Shown here piece by piece: positions 16,599 through 25,456 of a stretch of DNA of 64,000 nt. This stretch comes from Candidatus Acetothermia bacterium (GTDB taxonomy: Bacteria > Bipolaricaulota > Bipolaricaulia > RBG-16-55-9). The stretch covers positions 356,631 through 420,630 of the forward strand of contig JACQCZ010000014.1 of assembly GCA_016201405.1 (NCBI GenBank), in the 5' to 3' direction. Both the position numbers and the translations under genes were made by a program. Positions within the stretch are counted from its first letter, which is position 1, and each line of letters starts with the position of its first letter. Under the pieces are notes generated by a model that did no database searches, was not told where the DNA came from, and saw only the letters and a program-made list of their open reading frames with translations.

Positions 16599-16798
16599 GG
16601 ATGAAAGTCATTTATGACAAAGAATCGGACACACTTTCGCTTATCCTCAAAGAATCGCTAGTTGAAGAGAGCGATGAAGCGAAAGATGGCATCATCTTTG
16701 ATTACGACGCTCAAGGCAACCTCGTGTCCGTCGAAATTTTGAATGCCTCCGAACGCATTACCCAACCAGAAGCTCTTGAATTTCAACTTGCCCATTAA
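16589..16798 (+). CDS. DUF2283-like protein
   Basis: MKVIYDKESDTLSLILKESLVEESDEAKDGIIFDYDAQGNLVSVEILNAS; overlaps the preceding gene. Confidence 0.8.
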   Translation: MEVGMKVIYDKESDTLSLILKESLVEESDEAKDGIIFDYDAQGNLVSVEILNASERITQPEALEFQLAH

Positions 16799-16811
16799 GC
16801 CGATTGCTTTA

Positions 16812-16841
16812 TTGACAACCCGTCCGCAAAATCGCTACACT
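16812..16841 (+). promoter_or_regulatory. Sigma70-like promoter upstream of the MTH865-like/thiolase genes
   Basis: TTGACA, 18-bp spacer, TACACT. Confidence 0.55.
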
Positions 16842-16873
16842 AGACCATTACTTTAATTCGGAGGTCACTGAAT

Positions 16874-17128
16874 ATGACACCACACGATGAACTCGAAAAA
16901 CAACTCAAAACGATCTTCGGAAAAGCCAAATATCCCATCCGCAGCATCATGGATCTGCTCCCCATTCTGCCCCAGGGTCCCATGACCCAGTTCAAGGCAG
17001 GCACCAAGTCTTGGTCAGCGATGGAGCTTTCTCAGAAGTTCGGCGGCAAGGCCAAATTTCCTTACAACGACGTGGACACATTCGTAAAGGACATCCTCGA
17101 AGGACTCTCTCAATCTGGAGAGTTGTAA
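16874..17128 (+). CDS. MTH865-like family protein
   Basis: LKTIFGKAKYPIRSIMDLLPILPQGPMTQFKAGTKSWSAMEL...FPYNDVDTFVKDIL matches the family pattern. Confidence 0.7.
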   Translation: MTPHDELEKQLKTIFGKAKYPIRSIMDLLPILPQGPMTQFKAGTKSWSAMELSQKFGGKAKFPYNDVDTFVKDILEGLSQSGEL

Positions 17129-17131
17129 ATC

Positions 17132-18268
17132 ATGGCAAGCCGCGAGCCAGTCATCCTTGAGGCCGTTCGCACGGCCATCGGCAAACGAGATGGGGCATTC
17201 AAAGAGACCCGACCCGATAACCTCGCTGGCTTCGCACTCAAAGAGCTCGTAAAGCGCACCAAAGTCGATCCCAATCTGATTGAAGATCTGGTCGTTGGCT
17301 GCGTCACACAGCGCGGCGAGCAGGGAGGCAACCTCTCACGGCTCATCGGCCTCACTGCCGGACTTCCCGTCACAGTGGCTGGCACGACAGTGAACCGGCT
17401 TTGCGGCTCGGGCCAGCAGGCCGTCAATTTCGCAGCCCAAGAGATTTATGCAGGCGTCGCAGACTTTGTGATTGCAGGCGGCGTCGAGAGCATGTCCCGC
17501 GAGCCGATGGGCTCCGATATCGACAAGCCGCTCAACCCCAAATTAATAGAAGCCTACGAGATTGTCTGGCAGGGCGAATCGGCGGAGCGCATCGCCGACA
17601 AGTGGAAGATCTCCCGCAAAGAGCTTGATGAATTCTCGCTCGCCAGTCACACGAAGCTGGCTAAAGCTCAGGATGAGAAGCGCTTTGATTCCCAAATTGT
17701 GCCTGTCCAGATCAATGGCACGGCCATCATGAATGATGAAGGGCTGCGCCGCTCATCAACTCTTGAAAAGATGGGCACACTCATGCCCTCATTCCGGCCT
17801 GATGGCAAGGTGACGGCTGGGAATTCGAGCCAGATCAGCGATGGCGCATCGATGTTATTACTCAGCACACGCGAGAAGGCCAAAGAATTGAAGATGAAGC
17901 CGAAGGCGCGATTTGTCAGTTGGGCCGTCGCAGGCGTAGACCCCACTATCATGCTCACAGGGCCAATCCCTGCTACTCAAAAGGTACTGGAAAAGTCCGG
18001 GCTTTCGATGAGCGATATTGATCTATTTGAAGTAAACGAGGCATTTGCTTCTGTGCCGATCGCCTGGGGACGCGAGCTCGATGTGGACTGGGAGCACGCC
18101 AATGTCAATGGCGGTGCAATTGCTCACGGACACCCACTCGGCGCGACGGGAGCCATTCTCTTTACCAAAGCAATCTATGAGCTGGAACGAATTGACGGGC
18201 AGTATGCACTCATCACCATGTGCATCGGTTTTGGACAGGGGATTGCCACGATTATCGAAAGACTCTAG
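17132..18268 (+). CDS. Acetyl-CoA acetyltransferase (thiolase)
   Basis: NRLCGSGQQAVNFAAQEI active-site Cys; NGGAIAHGHPLGATGA; MCIGFGQGIATI. Confidence 0.92.
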   Translation: MASREPVILEAVRTAIGKRDGAFKETRPDNLAGFALKELVKRTKVDPNLIEDLVVGCVTQRGEQGGNLSRLIGLTAGLPVTVAGTTVNRLCGSGQQAVNFAAQEIYAGVADFVIAGGVESMSREPMGSDIDKPLNPKLIEAYEIVWQGESAERIADKWKISRKELDEFSLASHTKLAKAQDEKRFDSQIVPVQINGTAIMNDEGLRRSSTLEKMGTLMPSFRPDGKVTAGNSSQISDGASMLLLSTREKAKELKMKPKARFVSWAVAGVDPTIMLTGPIPATQKVLEKSGLSMSDIDLFEVNEAFASVPIAWGRELDVDWEHANVNGGAIAHGHPLGATGAILFTKAIYELERIDGQYALITMCIGFGQGIATIIERL

Positions 18269-18282
18269 TTAAAAGCAATTTC

Positions 18283-18430
18283 TGGATTCCTGCTTTCGCA
18301 GGAATGACATTCCATTTGGCACGCAACATTCTTTCTTCATCGAAAATCTTATCATCGAGCGCGAGAAGCCTCAACCTAATTTATCGTGCCCGTGATTCCG
18401 GCCAAGGCACAGCCGCGAGCCGGAATCCAG
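18283..18430. repeat. Dispersed intergenic repeat, copy 1
   Basis: tggattcctgctttcgcaggaatgacattc...cgcaacattctttcttcatcgaaaatctt...cccgtgattccggccaaggcacagc...ccggaatccag. Confidence 0.7.
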
Positions 18431-18480
18431 TGACTTTTGATTCTTATCTTATGGGTCTGTCAGAGAGAAATTTGAATGGC

Positions 18481-18626
18481 CTTGATTCCCGCCTTCGTGG
18501 GAATGACATTCTAGTTGGCCCGCAACATTCCTTCTTCATCGAAAATCTTCTCACCACGCATGAGATGCCACTCTCTAAACATGCCCGTCATTCCCGGGCG
18601 GAGCAAAGCGCAGACCCGGAATCCAG
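18481..18626. repeat. Dispersed intergenic repeat, copy 2
   Basis: cttgattcccgccttcgtgggaatgacattc...cgcaacattccttcttcatcgaaaatctt...cccgtcattcccgggcggagcaaagcgcagacccggaatccagg, same order as copy 1. Confidence 0.7.
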
Positions 18627-18692
18627 GAATCTAAAAGAGAGAGGGCAGACGCTCAGGCCTGCCCTCAAACTCATCAACTTAGAAATAAAAAT

Positions 18693-19148
18693 TTAAACAG
18701 CTACAGTGTGCTTAATCTCGTACTTGACGCTTCCCTTGACAGCACGGGAGATGATGCAGCGCTGCTCCGCCAATTTTACGGCGCGCGCAATCGCCTCATC
18801 ATAATGACCGTCAGCACCATCCAGCTCGATATGCGGGAAAAGATGAATCTCTTTGAAATGATAACCGTCGTAAGCATCTGCCGTGACAACGCCCTCTGCG
18901 GTGCAGCTCATCGCCCTGACCGGAAGCTTCATCTTTTCAGCAATCATGGCGAGTGTGATCAGATAACAGGAACAAGCAGACGAAAGAAAGATCTCTTCAG
19001 GGTTGGTCAGTCCGCCCGGTCCTCCAAAGCTCTTGGGGATGGCAAACTGCGTCTTTAAGGTGTGTCGCTCATTTTCGATGACCCCGTGACCATGTAGGTC
19101 CCCAGTCCAAGTCCCTTTGACCCGGTAGACCTGCTCTTGGCTGCCCAT
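18693..19148 (-). CDS. OsmC-family peroxiredoxin-like protein
   Basis: TQFAIPKSFGGPGGLTNPEEIFLSSACSCYLITLAMIAEK, and the C-terminal AEQRCIISRAVKGSV second Cys. Confidence 0.85.
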   Translation of the reverse strand: MGSQEQVYRVKGTWTGDLHGHGVIENERHTLKTQFAIPKSFGGPGGLTNPEEIFLSSACSCYLITLAMIAEKMKLPVRAMSCTAEGVVTADAYDGYHFKEIHLFPHIELDGADGHYDEAIARAVKLAEQRCIISRAVKGSVKYEIKHTVAV

Positions 19149-19294
19149 GGGTATCCACTCCTTTTCACTCAGTTTTGGTAGGTACTTGAGCATAGCCTAT
19201 CGAGTCCAAGATGGCAAATAGTGGCTTGGCTTGGATCAAAGCGATTTCTTCTCTATACTAGATGAACAGGGACGGCAAGACGTCGGGAGGACGG

Positions 19295-20530
19295 ATGACC
19301 CATCAAAGCTTTGAGACAACTGAGCTAATCTACGATTGGAACGAGCAGCAGCCTCTGAAACGCCCTGCGCGATTAGAGTTAAACGACGAGACGCTTCGCG
19401 ATGGGCTCCAATCTCCCTCCATCACCGATCCCGCAATTGAAGTGAAGATCGACGCCCTTCGATATATGGCAAAACTGGGCATATGCAATGTCAATATTGG
19501 CATGCCTTGCACCAGCCCAGCCGTCAAAGATGCGACTCTCAAGCTTGCTAAGATCTTGGCCAGCGAAAAGCTGCCGATCTACCCCAACTGCGCCGCCCGC
19601 ACTGTGGTCAGCGATGTCGTGCCAATTGTCGAGATCTCGCAAGCGGCTGGCATTCCCATCGAGGCCTCGACCTTTATTGGCAGCAGCCCCATCCGCGAGC
19701 TGGCCGAAGGCTGGGACATGGACCGAATGCTGGAAAGCACTGAGTCTGCTGTCACGTTTGCCGTAAAGAACGAGCTGCCTGTGATGTTTGTAACGGAAGA
19801 CACCACACGCGCACGCCCTGATATGCTCAAGAAGTTATATGAAACCGCCATTGATTGCGGCGCCACCCGTCTTACAATTGCAGATACAGTGGGGCATATC
19901 ACACCCCACGGAGTAAGAAATTTAATCAAGTTTTTCAAAGATGAGATTGTGCGTGGCAATAAAAACTTGAAACTGGACTGGCATGGCCACAATGACCGCG
20001 GTTTTGCACTGGCCAACAGCTTCGCCGCCTTCGAAGCCGGAGCCGATTGCGTCCATGGCTCCATGCTGGGCATCGGCGAGCGAGTCGGAAATACCGCCAT
20101 TGATCAGCTCCTCGTCAATCTCAAGCTGATGGGCTGGCTCGACAATGATCTCACATCCCTAATGGATTATGCAAAGCTTGTCCATCGCCATTGCGGCGGG
20201 CCGCTTCCCTTCAACTATCCAGTCTTGGGGCGCGATGCCTTCCGCACCTCTACGGGTGTACACGCCTCAGCCATCATCAAAGCCAAAAGGAAGGGCGACA
20301 ATTACTTGGCCAACCGCATCTATTCAGGTGTCCCTGCGGAGATGTTTGGCCGGGAGCAGGAGATCGAGATCGGCCCGATGTGCGGGCAATCCAACGTCGA
20401 ATATTGGCTCAATTCACGTGGAATTGAAGCTAAATCCGACCTGGTCGAAAAGATTCTGGCCCATGCCAAAAAGTCTTCCAAAGTGCTCGATGAAAACGAA
20501 GTGAGGGCGCTCATCAAGAAGCATTCATAG
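19295..20530 (+). CDS. Pyruvate-carboxyltransferase family (isopropylmalate/homocitrate synthase-like)
   Basis: LNDETLRDGLQSP, DWHGHNDRGFALAN, HGSMLGIGERVGNTAIDQLLVNL, GVHASAI. gggagg upstream of ATG 19295. Confidence 0.85.
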   Translation: MTHQSFETTELIYDWNEQQPLKRPARLELNDETLRDGLQSPSITDPAIEVKIDALRYMAKLGICNVNIGMPCTSPAVKDATLKLAKILASEKLPIYPNCAARTVVSDVVPIVEISQAAGIPIEASTFIGSSPIRELAEGWDMDRMLESTESAVTFAVKNELPVMFVTEDTTRARPDMLKKLYETAIDCGATRLTIADTVGHITPHGVRNLIKFFKDEIVRGNKNLKLDWHGHNDRGFALANSFAAFEAGADCVHGSMLGIGERVGNTAIDQLLVNLKLMGWLDNDLTSLMDYAKLVHRHCGGPLPFNYPVLGRDAFRTSTGVHASAIIKAKRKGDNYLANRIYSGVPAEMFGREQEIEIGPMCGQSNVEYWLNSRGIEAKSDLVEKILAHAKKSSKVLDENEVRALIKKHS

Positions 20531-20571
20531 CCTTTTTTATAAAGCAATTATTAATTTCCAGGAGGAGATTT

Positions 20572-21759
20572 ATGAGTAGAGAAGCGGTAATCGTCGCTGG
20601 AGCGCGGACGGCCTTTGGCAAGTTTATGGGAGGCTTTTCTAGAGTCTCAGCCGTAGATTTGGCGGCTCATGTAGCAAAAGGGGCGTTGGAGCGTGCCAAA
20701 ATCTCACCCAATGAGGTAGATCACATCATCTTTGGCAACGTCGTCCAGTCATCAGCAGACGCCATCTATCTAGCGCGACATGCTGGACTCAAAGCGGGTG
20801 TGCCCATTGACCGGCCAGCAGTGACTGTCAATCGATTGTGCGGCTCTGGTCTCGAAGCGATCGTTCAAGCCTCGCGACAGATCTTGTCTGGCGAAGCAGA
20901 CGTAGTGCTGGCCGGCGGCGCCGAAAATATGACCCAAGTGCCATTCGTGATTCGCGGAGCCCGAGATGGTCTCAGACTTGGCTCAGCGAAACTAGAAGAC
21001 GGCCTGTGGGAAGGGCTCTATGATCCCATGGGACGCTGCACAATGGCTGGCACGGCCAATAATTTGGCCAAGAAATACAATATAACCCGCGAAGAGCAAG
21101 ATCAGTTTTCGGTGCGAAGCCATCAGCGAGCCATCAAAGCTCAAGAGTCCTGCCGCTTCCAAGAAGAGATTTATCCCTACAAAATAGAATCCAAAAAAGG
21201 CACAACTGTCGTAGATAAAGATGAGCACCCACGCAAAGATACCACAATGGAAGGGCTCTCCTCACTCCCACTTGCTCCTTTTGATGGCAATGAATTTGTG
21301 ACGGCTGGCAATGCCTCAGGCATCAATGACGGAGCAGCGGCTGTAATAATTATGAGCAGTGAGAAGGCCAAAGCCCTTGGCGTAAGGCCGATTGGGAAAG
21401 TCTTGTCGTGGGCCACCGTGGGAGTCGAGCCAAAATATATGGGCATCGGACCGGCTCCGGCATCTCTGGCTGCCATCAAGAAGGCGGGACTAAAACTGAG
21501 TGATATTGACTTGATCGAGATCAATGAAGCCTTTGCGGGACAGTATCTGGCCTGCGAGCGTGAGTTGTGTCTGGACCGTGAAAAGGTCAATGTAAACGGC
21601 GGAGCCATCGCGCTCGGCCATCCGCTGGGTGCGAGTGGAGCGCGTCTCACGCTCACGGTGCTGACCGAGCTCCGAAAGCAGAAGAAGCAGCATGCCTTGG
21701 CCTCGCTTTGCATCGGCGGCGGCCAAGGCATCGCCGCCATCTTCGAGGCGCTCAACTAA
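20572..21759 (+). CDS. Acetyl-CoA acetyltransferase (thiolase), second copy
   Basis: NRLCGSGLEAIVQASRQI; NGGAIALGHPLGASGARL; LCIGGGQGIA. Confidence 0.92.
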   Translation: MSREAVIVAGARTAFGKFMGGFSRVSAVDLAAHVAKGALERAKISPNEVDHIIFGNVVQSSADAIYLARHAGLKAGVPIDRPAVTVNRLCGSGLEAIVQASRQILSGEADVVLAGGAENMTQVPFVIRGARDGLRLGSAKLEDGLWEGLYDPMGRCTMAGTANNLAKKYNITREEQDQFSVRSHQRAIKAQESCRFQEEIYPYKIESKKGTTVVDKDEHPRKDTTMEGLSSLPLAPFDGNEFVTAGNASGINDGAAAVIIMSSEKAKALGVRPIGKVLSWATVGVEPKYMGIGPAPASLAAIKKAGLKLSDIDLIEINEAFAGQYLACERELCLDREKVNVNGGAIALGHPLGASGARLTLTVLTELRKQKKQHALASLCIGGGQGIAAIFEALN

Positions 21760-21767
21760 AAGATCCA

Positions 21768-21965
21768 ATGAGCTTTGAGCTGTTGGGGCTTGTCGTTCTG
21801 CTCTTTGTCTGCTGGTGGTTTGGCTGGCAGCTCTATCAGCGCCTATGGATAGTGCAACGCGGCCAAGGGAAGAAATGCCTTCACTGTGGGCAAATCTATA
21901 AAGGCGAGCCGACCTACTGCCCTCATTGCGGTGAAGTGGTCGCCCAGTGGTCCAATCGGCGCTAA
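21768..21965 (+). CDS. Small membrane-anchored zinc-ribbon protein
   Basis: Hydrophobic N-terminus then KCLHCGQIYKGEPTYCPHCGEVV. Confidence 0.6.
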   Translation: MSFELLGLVVLLFVCWWFGWQLYQRLWIVQRGQGKKCLHCGQIYKGEPTYCPHCGEVVAQWSNRR

Positions 21966-22081
21966 ATTGTTTAGCGTAATCAAAATACAGCTATTTGACC
22001 TCACTCGCCATCAATGACATAATAGAAATGTGTGTAGTGAGAGGACTCACAAAGTTGCGGTGATGAAAAACCCCTAAAATT

Positions 22082-22576
22082 GTGAAGAAGATTCGGGCAA
22101 AACCAGGCCCAATAATCAAAACTATGGAGCTGCGGGATAATCTGATGAAGACCAAACAGTTGATCATGGACTTCGGTAGTTTGAAGCAGATTATGCAGTT
22201 TGAGGTCTCGCGTTTCTCCTTCGCACCCGGGGATCGGCAAAAATCACTGCGGAAAGCCTTTCGGGACTTTGAAGCTGTATTCCGGGACTCCTCTCGCGAT
22301 CTCGAAATGGGCTGGGGTGAGATCAACTCCATTCCTCCAAGACTTCTCTATTCCCGGCTGCAGGAGATTGAGCAGTCGCTCCGCAAAACCTATCTGGAGC
22401 ACCGCAGTATTTTGCCGCCAGAGATGCGCAACGGAATAGAAAATCTTTGCGTCCATCTGAACAAGCTGAAAAACGAGACCCAGACTATGGAACCCGCAGA
22501 GAATATCTCCATTCGAGACCTGTCCAATGGATTTGAAGCCCTCAAGCGAACCTTAGGCTCTGTCCACCGCATGTAA
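22082..22576 (+). CDS. Hypothetical protein
   Basis: 164-aa ORF with helical, charged composition; no recognised domain. Confidence 0.5.
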   Translation: MKKIRAKPGPIIKTMELRDNLMKTKQLIMDFGSLKQIMQFEVSRFSFAPGDRQKSLRKAFRDFEAVFRDSSRDLEMGWGEINSIPPRLLYSRLQEIEQSLRKTYLEHRSILPPEMRNGIENLCVHLNKLKNETQTMEPAENISIRDLSNGFEALKRTLGSVHRM

Positions 22577-22606
22577 TAAAAAAGAGTAGAAGGTCGATCG
22601 ACTCCT

Positions 22607-23965
22607 ATGAAGAATCATCTCCGGATCGCTTCGCTGGCTGGGCTTCTGCTGATTGGATTGGTTGTGACTCCATTTGCTTATGATGGTCTGGAGCCACTGG
22701 TAGTCGCGTGTGGAACATCGGGTCAGCCCGCGGATTTCTTCCCAGAAGTGCGACTCGCCGCAGGGCTGGCCGCAAATCTTGATTTGAATAGACAGATCAA
22801 AGACGACTTTCCAACGTTCTTGGGTGATACTGTTGGAGAAGTTGACCCAAAAACTCTTGCCAACAATCTTTCGCTAGATGAGCTAAAATCTTTAGATCCT
22901 AAATTATCCACTCGCATTGAAGATATCGAGCGCATCGCCCAAGGAGCCAGCCGCCAATGCCGCGAAGTGGCCGAGCCCTCATCCTATGATAACTACATGC
23001 TCTCGGAAGTCTTATCGAGCAATCTTGGCATTGAGCTTTCCAGCCCGCTCTCACAGATCTATCTGGCGCAGAGCCTGGTGCATGCCACAATTCATTCCAG
23101 AGAGAGCAACGACTTTTCACAACAGAGCTTCAACAAGTTCCTGAGCCAGGCCTTGCTGGACCAGGCTCACGGTTTTGTCGGATCGCTTCTCACGGCACCT
23201 TCGTATGAGTTAACCCTGAGCCGCTCGGCGCTCTACTTCTATCCGCTCTTTCTCGCTCTGGGAGACTCGAATAGCGAGAATGGCACGCTCGATGTGCTAA
23301 ACCCGGCGCGCTGGGTCGCCATCGCCTGTGGCAGCAGAGTGATCTTTAGCAGCTTGGGAGTCGAGTTTGATGGCTCCATTTTTGTCCAGAACAATGACAG
23401 CTCCGGCTATCCAGTGCGGCAGACAGCCGCCGAATTCTGGTCCCTTTCCAGCATCTTGCTCAATGTCTTGTATTTGATCTTCGATCCCAACTTTGCAGAT
23501 CGTTACATGGAGAACGCACTCCACGGCTGCTCTTCTGAGCTAAGAATGGCTGCGTCAAATCTTTATATTGCCATCAACCCCAGTCTCACAGCCGATGAAT
23601 TGGAGAGCCTCGCCAAAGTCGGAGGCAGCCCGGAGCTGCAGATCGCCGCAGCGTCGCATCTGGTGTCGTTTTGGTCACAAGATGCGACGCGAAGCGACGC
23701 CGATCTGCAACAAGTGGCCATCAGCGGAGAGACCCATGCCTTAAAGGCTGCGGCCAGCTATGCGCTCGGGCTGCGCTGGCTCAAACGCGTCGAGAGCGGA
23801 GAGCTCGATTTTGCTACACGCTTCACCTACCCGCCCAACGGAGGCATCGCGGCCACGGACGGGACATTGGGGCAATTCGCAGCCGTCCATGCGGGTGTCC
23901 ATCCAGAGCTGGCAGAGGCTTCTGTAATCCCGCTCTTTCAGATCTTTAGGTCAAACGCCAAGTGA
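22607..23965 (+). CDS. Hypothetical exported protein, possibly helical repeats
   Basis: Signal-like N-terminus IASLAGLLLIGLVVTPFAYDG; C-terminal repeated A/L-rich helices. Confidence 0.6.
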   Translation: MKNHLRIASLAGLLLIGLVVTPFAYDGLEPLVVACGTSGQPADFFPEVRLAAGLAANLDLNRQIKDDFPTFLGDTVGEVDPKTLANNLSLDELKSLDPKLSTRIEDIERIAQGASRQCREVAEPSSYDNYMLSEVLSSNLGIELSSPLSQIYLAQSLVHATIHSRESNDFSQQSFNKFLSQALLDQAHGFVGSLLTAPSYELTLSRSALYFYPLFLALGDSNSENGTLDVLNPARWVAIACGSRVIFSSLGVEFDGSIFVQNNDSSGYPVRQTAAEFWSLSSILLNVLYLIFDPNFADRYMENALHGCSSELRMAASNLYIAINPSLTADELESLAKVGGSPELQIAAASHLVSFWSQDATRSDADLQQVAISGETHALKAAASYALGLRWLKRVESGELDFATRFTYPPNGGIAATDGTLGQFAAVHAGVHPELAEASVIPLFQIFRSNAK

Positions 23966-24172
23966 GCTTGACCTCGGATCTTGATTCTGTTATAAGAGTG
24001 CTGTTATGCAGCATCTCAAATATTTAGTCTTGAGCTCGACAGCACAGGGTTTTGGAGAGACGCACTTCTTTTTTGCCCCCTAGGGGCATAATCACTCTTC
24101 TCAATTTGCTAGGCAGCGCACTGTTCCAAGTCGGAACCTCTTTTGATTACAATAGAGACCAAATGGAGGCAG

Positions 24173-25219
24173 ATGATGAACAATTTGGCTGAGCTTGAAA
24201 TGAGCATTGGCGTGATCGCCGCAGAGGGGCGAGCCGCCATTGAAAAGGCGGGCTCCCCCGATGAGTGTGAGCAGCTTCGTGTCGCGCTCTTGGGTCGCAA
24301 AGGGCGAGTGACAACTCTATTTGCCGAAATGCGGAATTTTTCAGACGGAGACCGCCCCAAAGCGGGTCTGCTTCTCAACCAGCTTCGCGGTCAGCTTGAG
24401 TCTCAGCTGGAAGCCAAGGGCACGGAGCTGTCAAGCGCCAGGCTGCAAGATCAGCTCATTGCAGAAGGCATTGATGTGACGCTGCCTGGCCGCCCCGCCC
24501 ATCTGGGCCATCTGCATATTATTACTCAGACATTGCGTGAGATTTACGCTATCTTCCAGCAGATGGGCTACCAGATCGTTCAGACACCGGAGGTCGAGAC
24601 GGATGAGATGAACTTCCAGCTCCTCAACTTTCCACCCGATCACCCGGCGCGCGAGATGCAGAGCACCTTTTTGACCAAGCAAGAGGGCGTGATATTGAGA
24701 ACCCACACGTCACCAGGGCAGATCCGGGTGATGCGGGAGAATTGTCCTGAGCCCGTGCGCGCCATTCTGCCTGGAAAATGCTATCGCTATGAGCAGATTA
24801 CACCCCGCTCCGAGATTCAGTTCGAGCAAGTCGAGGGAATTGCAGTGGGAGAGCAGATCACGATGGCCGATCTCAAAGGGGTCTTGACCGAATTCGCCCG
24901 CCAGATGTTTGGGGATGCGACCAAAATCAAGCTGAGAGGCAGCTACTTTCCATTCACAGAGCCCAGTATCGAAGTGGACGTCACCTGCATTCTCTGTAAA
25001 GGAAAGGGCTGCCGCATCTGCAAGGGGAGCGGCTGGTTGGAGATTCTGGGCTCGGGCATGGTCCATCCCGTCGTGCTTAAGAATGGTGGCTATGACCCTG
25101 AGAAATACTCTGGCTTTGCTTTCGGAATGGGGCCTGCTCGCATTGCGATGCTCAAATATCAGATCGAAGATATTCGGCTCTTATTGGGAAATGATTTGCG
25201 GTTTCTGAAGCAATTTTAG
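24173..25219 (+). CDS. pheS: Phenylalanyl-tRNA synthetase alpha subunit
   Basis: TEPSIEVDVTCILCKGKGCRICKGSGWLEILGSGMVHPVVL, GFAFGMGPARIAMLKYQIEDIRLLLGNDLRFLKQF. Confidence 0.95.
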   Translation: MMNNLAELEMSIGVIAAEGRAAIEKAGSPDECEQLRVALLGRKGRVTTLFAEMRNFSDGDRPKAGLLLNQLRGQLESQLEAKGTELSSARLQDQLIAEGIDVTLPGRPAHLGHLHIITQTLREIYAIFQQMGYQIVQTPEVETDEMNFQLLNFPPDHPAREMQSTFLTKQEGVILRTHTSPGQIRVMRENCPEPVRAILPGKCYRYEQITPRSEIQFEQVEGIAVGEQITMADLKGVLTEFARQMFGDATKIKLRGSYFPFTEPSIEVDVTCILCKGKGCRICKGSGWLEILGSGMVHPVVLKNGGYDPEKYSGFAFGMGPARIAMLKYQIEDIRLLLGNDLRFLKQF

Positions 25220-25260
25220 AAGTGACAACGTCAATATTCTTGAAAGAGGGTGGATGAAAG

Positions 25261-25452
25261 ATGGCCAATCAAGCAGACGAAAAGAAGAAATCAAATGCAT
25301 GTAAGGTGTGCAAGGGCACCGGAAAATGCCGTGCCTGTCGGGGACGAGGCATGATCATCAATCATGCTGGGGCTCCCACAACCCGCTGCGTCGATTGCCA
25401 AGGCTCAGGCGAATGCACCGTCTGCAAAGGCGAAGGAGTCCTGAAAGACTGA
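25261..25452 (+). CDS. Stand-alone DnaJ-type CxxCxGxG zinc-finger protein
   Basis: CKVCKGTGKCRACRGRG...CVDCQGSGECTVCKGEG: four CxxC units in 63 aa. Confidence 0.75.
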   Translation: MANQADEKKKSNACKVCKGTGKCRACRGRGMIINHAGAPTTRCVDCQGSGECTVCKGEGVLKD

Positions 25453-25456
25453 GATC

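Noticed and set aside
19579-20100. 173-aa minus-strand ORF
   Set aside because: Antisense shadow of the pyruvate-carboxyltransferase family gene.
21177-21755. 192-aa minus-strand ORF
   Set aside because: Antisense shadow of the second thiolase.
24075-24092. Palindrome tgccccctaggggca before pheS as terminator or attenuator
   Set aside because: The T-run lies upstream rather than downstream on +, and there is none on -. No leader peptide rich in Phe was found.
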